From Dietzia timorensis (lineage in GTDB: Bacteria; Actinomycetota; Actinomycetes; Mycobacteriales; Mycobacteriaceae), in assembly GCF_020742175.1 (NCBI RefSeq), contig NZ_DYXM01000113.1, positions 1-16,296 on the forward strand: a DNA stretch of 16,296 nt, in the 5' to 3' direction. Positions within the stretch are counted from its first letter, which is position 1; each line of letters starts with the position of its first letter. A model generated the notes under the pieces. The model worked only from the letters and a program-made list of their open reading frames with translations. It made no database searches and had not been told where the DNA came from. This document shows, one piece after another, positions 15,001 through 16,296 of the stretch. A program made the translations under genes and the position numbers.

Positions 15001-16296
15001 TTCTCTACTTGTGTCGAGCCAGTGGCGATGTCGCGGAGGAACGCACCGAGGGCGCGGCCGAGCTCGATCGGGCGGCCCATTTCGTCCCCGCGCCAAAACG
15101 GCAGCCGCCCGGAATGGGCGGGCGCCGGCGACACGAGGACGCGGTCGTGGGTGATCTCCTCGATTCGCCAGCTCGTGGCGCCGAGCGCGAAGACGTCGCC
15201 GATGCGAGATTCGTAGACCATTTCCTCGTCGAGCTCGCCGACGCGGTTCGGATTGTCGCCGACCATGAACACGCCGAACATGCCGCGGTCGGCGATCGTT
15301 CCGCCCGAGGTGACGGCGAGGCGCTGCGCCCCGGGGCGCCCGCGTAGGATTCCTGCGTCGCGGTCCCACACCACCCGCGGGCGGAGCTCGGCGAAGTCGG
15401 TGGACGGATACTTGCCGGCGAGCATGTCGAGGGTCGCGGTATATGCGGCGCGTGGCAGGCCTGCAAAACTCGCGGTCCTGCGCACGAGGTCGAACCATTC
15501 CTCGACGTCGAGGTCGTCCATCGCGGCGGCGGCGATGGTGTGTTGTGCCAGTACGTCGAGCGGATTGGCTACGGGAGCCGTCTTCTCAATCGCACCGGCG
15601 AGCATCCGCTCGACGGTGATCGCCGAATGCACGAGGTCGGCGCGGTGTTTCGGGTAGAACACAGCCACCGAGGTGTCGCCGACGTTGTGCCCGGCGCGAC
15701 CCACGCGCTGCAGGCCGGAGGCGACAGATCCCGGCGATTCGACCTGGATCACTAGGTCGACCGCGCCCATATCGATGCCGAGCTCCAGCGAACTCGTCGC
15801 CACGACGGCGCGCAGTTCGCCGCTCTTGAGTGCGTGCTCGACCTCCGCGCGCCGCTCCTTCGACACCGATCCGTGGTGCGCCATCGCCAGGTCCGATGGC
15901 GCCCCACGTGTGACCTCTGAGGGCACCATCATCTGCGCCGGCGGGCGCGGCGGTTCGTCTGGAAGGTTCTCCGGCGCAGTGTCGGCGGCGTGGATTTCGT
16001 TGATCCGCGCGGAGAGCCTCTCGGCCAACCGCCGGGAATTGACGAACACCAGCGTCGACCGGTGCTCCGTGATGAGGTCCACGACCTGCCGCTCGATATG
16101 CGGCCAGATCGAGCCCTGCCCCGCGCTGCCAGGCGGCGCCTCCACCGGGGAGGGTGTTCCGGACAGATCCGCCAGGTCGTCGACGGGCACCCGCACCGCG
16201 ATGTCGTACCTCTTGGATGACGGTGGAGCCACGACATTTACAGAGCGCTCGCCCGCGAGGAACGCGGCAACGGTGTGTGGCTCGGCGACCGTGGCC
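12084..16296 (-). CDS. lhr: Lhr-type large ATP-dependent DNA helicase, N-terminus outside window
   Basis: Superfamily 2 3'-to-5' helicase of the Lhr family, used in DNA repair in mycobacteria. 1403 residues are visible and the frame is open to the window edge; motifs I and II (Walker A and DExH) must lie outside. The visible part starts at motif III (ATVAEPHTVAAFL) and continues with LVFVNSRRLAERL (motif IV), AHHGSVSKE, VVATSSLELGIDMG (motif V) and QRVGRAGH (motif VI). Then come the winged-helix and core regions that track along single-stranded DNA, and the long C-terminal domain of tandem winged helices typical of full-length Lhr. A low-complexity Gly/Ser/Arg segment encoded around 12738-12985 interrupts the C-terminal domain. 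The TGA stop lies within the nei2 start (ATGCCTGA, minus strand), so nei2 is probably translationally coupled. GC is very high, unlike the lipoprotein/Hsp70 array. Confidence 0.95.
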   Translation of the reverse strand, partial: ATVAEPHTVAAFLAGERSVNVVAPPSSKRYDIAVRVPVDDLADLSGTPSPVEAPPGSAGQGSIWPHIERQVVDLITEHRSTLVFVNSRRLAERLSARINEIHAADTAPENLPDEPPRPPAQMMVPSEVTRGAPSDLAMAHHGSVSKERRAEVEHALKSGELRAVVATSSLELGIDMGAVDLVIQVESPGSVASGLQRVGRAGHNVGDTSVAVFYPKHRADLVHSAITVERMLAGAIEKTAPVANPLDVLAQHTIAAAAMDDLDVEEWFDLVRRTASFAGLPRAAYTATLDMLAGKYPSTDFAELRPRVVWDRDAGILRGRPGAQRLAVTSGGTIADRGMFGVFMVGDNPNRVGELDEEMVYESRIGDVFALGATSWRIEEITHDRVLVSPAPAHSGRLPFWRGDEMGRPIELGRALGAFLRDIATGSTQVEKRLRSAGLDERARENLRRFFAEQVEATSVVPSDKTIIVERFRDEVGDWRVVIHSPFGAGVHWPWAEAIRVRLASRHGFDAVPVVHDDGIILRVPDVGGADDGAVPDLDAPLDSLRADSWASGAGQPPVGASEIVFDPLEAVDIVTSHVADTALFASKFRECSARAMLLPRLDPGKRAPLWQQRQKSSQLLDVAKQYPDFPIILEAVRECLQDVYDVPALEEVLGSIASGEIRVSEVTTSTASPFAAALMFDYMGAFVYEGDGPLAERKAAALSLDPSLLGQLLGRIELRELLDPAILEQVEDRLQHRAAGYKARDTEAIADLLRLLGPLTSDELGARAEDPEAVDHNLEQLARSARAAEVSFAGETWWVASEDLGRLRDGIGVPPPPGTAATFLESGEDPLGELVRRYARTHAPFTAAAIAERFGIGLSVARGVLDRLTGNDQLVAGEFRPGGTGTEWCDPEVLRRIRKRSLAELRAAIEPVEPAALGRFLPAWQGLGHNNQEHGVDGLLAVIEQLDGTPLPLSAWEPLVLAPRVRDYEPGMLDELLAAGEVLWCGRGRSGSRDGLVSLHPADSAPLTLPASDLTAARADLGPLQRIVLDVLEHGGGQFFRDIVAATKAETDRRSEPDTADDGDAIPAVSEIAVRDALWELAWLGLARGDTFAPLRSVLAGALPAPGNAGKSSGSGSPAHRSTSRGRGSRSSRAPRLGRARLGSVALAGGSTAGVGGTIGTGMRTPPVVAGRWSATPSTEPDATVRAHAAAELVLARHGVVTRGAVESEGISGGFAGVYKVLAAMEDAGGPRRGYYIEGLGASQFADGATIDRLRGYEATADETTWSRGQDTPEVHVLAATDPANPYGAALPWPAPPGEGGRAGRKSGALVGLVDGELALYLERGGKTLLVYSDRDDAVTLAVRKLAALVRDGRIGSVTVQTINGEPAAASHWAEQLRGAGFGATPQGLRLRSGIGSGAGYA

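Noticed and set aside
1..16296. tRNA, rRNA, CRISPR array or insertion sequence
   Set aside because: Read for repeats, clover-leaf segments and transposase motifs; none was recognised.

Overview
This is a high-GC actinobacterial chromosome segment, most likely from the Mycobacteriales (the Corynebacterium/Mycobacterium/Rhodococcus/Dietzia group); I cannot fix the genus. The left part reproduces a gene block I know from Mycobacterium tuberculosis: uvrD1 (Rv0949), intracellular chorismate mutase (Rv0948c), pgi (Rv0946c) and a short-chain dehydrogenase (Rv0945), in the same relative orientations. The right part reproduces a different M. tuberculosis pair, lhr (Rv3296) and nei2 (Rv3297).

Layout. 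1-336 (-): 5' end of a UvrD/PcrA-type helicase, running off the left edge. 418-735 (+): chorismate mutase, divergent from the helicase across an 81-bp gap with leaderless-type promoters on both sides. 882-2564 (+): glucose-6-phosphate isomerase. 2580-3401 (-): SDR oxidoreductase, convergent with pgi. 3623-11175 (+): the accessory centre, five same-strand genes alternating lipoprotein, Hsp70-like membrane protein, lipoprotein, Hsp70-like membrane protein, lipoprotein (called L1-H1-L2-H2-L3 here). 11210-12091 (-): Nei2-type DNA glycosylase. 12084-16296 (-): Lhr helicase, whose N-terminus lies beyond the right edge; lhr and nei2 overlap by 8 bp.

The centre is the part worth attention. L1, L2 and L3 are paralogous exported lipoproteins of about 415-438 residues. 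H1 and H2 are paralogues that keep a complete Hsp70/actin-type ATPase domain, lack the Hsp70 peptide-binding domain, and carry instead one transmembrane helix and an extracytoplasmic domain with a conserved Cys-x14-Cys pair. In each L-H pair the lipoprotein stop codon lies inside an 8-bp overlap with the Hsp70 start, so the partners are probably translationally coupled. My inference is a membrane-spanning module in which a cytoplasmic ATPase communicates through its ectodomain with a lipoprotein on the outer face of the membrane. The module has been duplicated in tandem, and the third copy has only its lipoprotein half. The function is unknown to me.

The five-gene array has visibly lower GC than its neighbours: hand-counted 60-base rows gave 55% in L1 and 60% in H1, against 65% in pgi and 78% in lhr. 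It sits exactly where the two M. tuberculosis-like blocks meet, which fits an accessory insertion or rearrangement point. No rRNA, tRNA, CRISPR array, insertion sequence or integrase was seen, and no gap over 300 bases lacks a gene.
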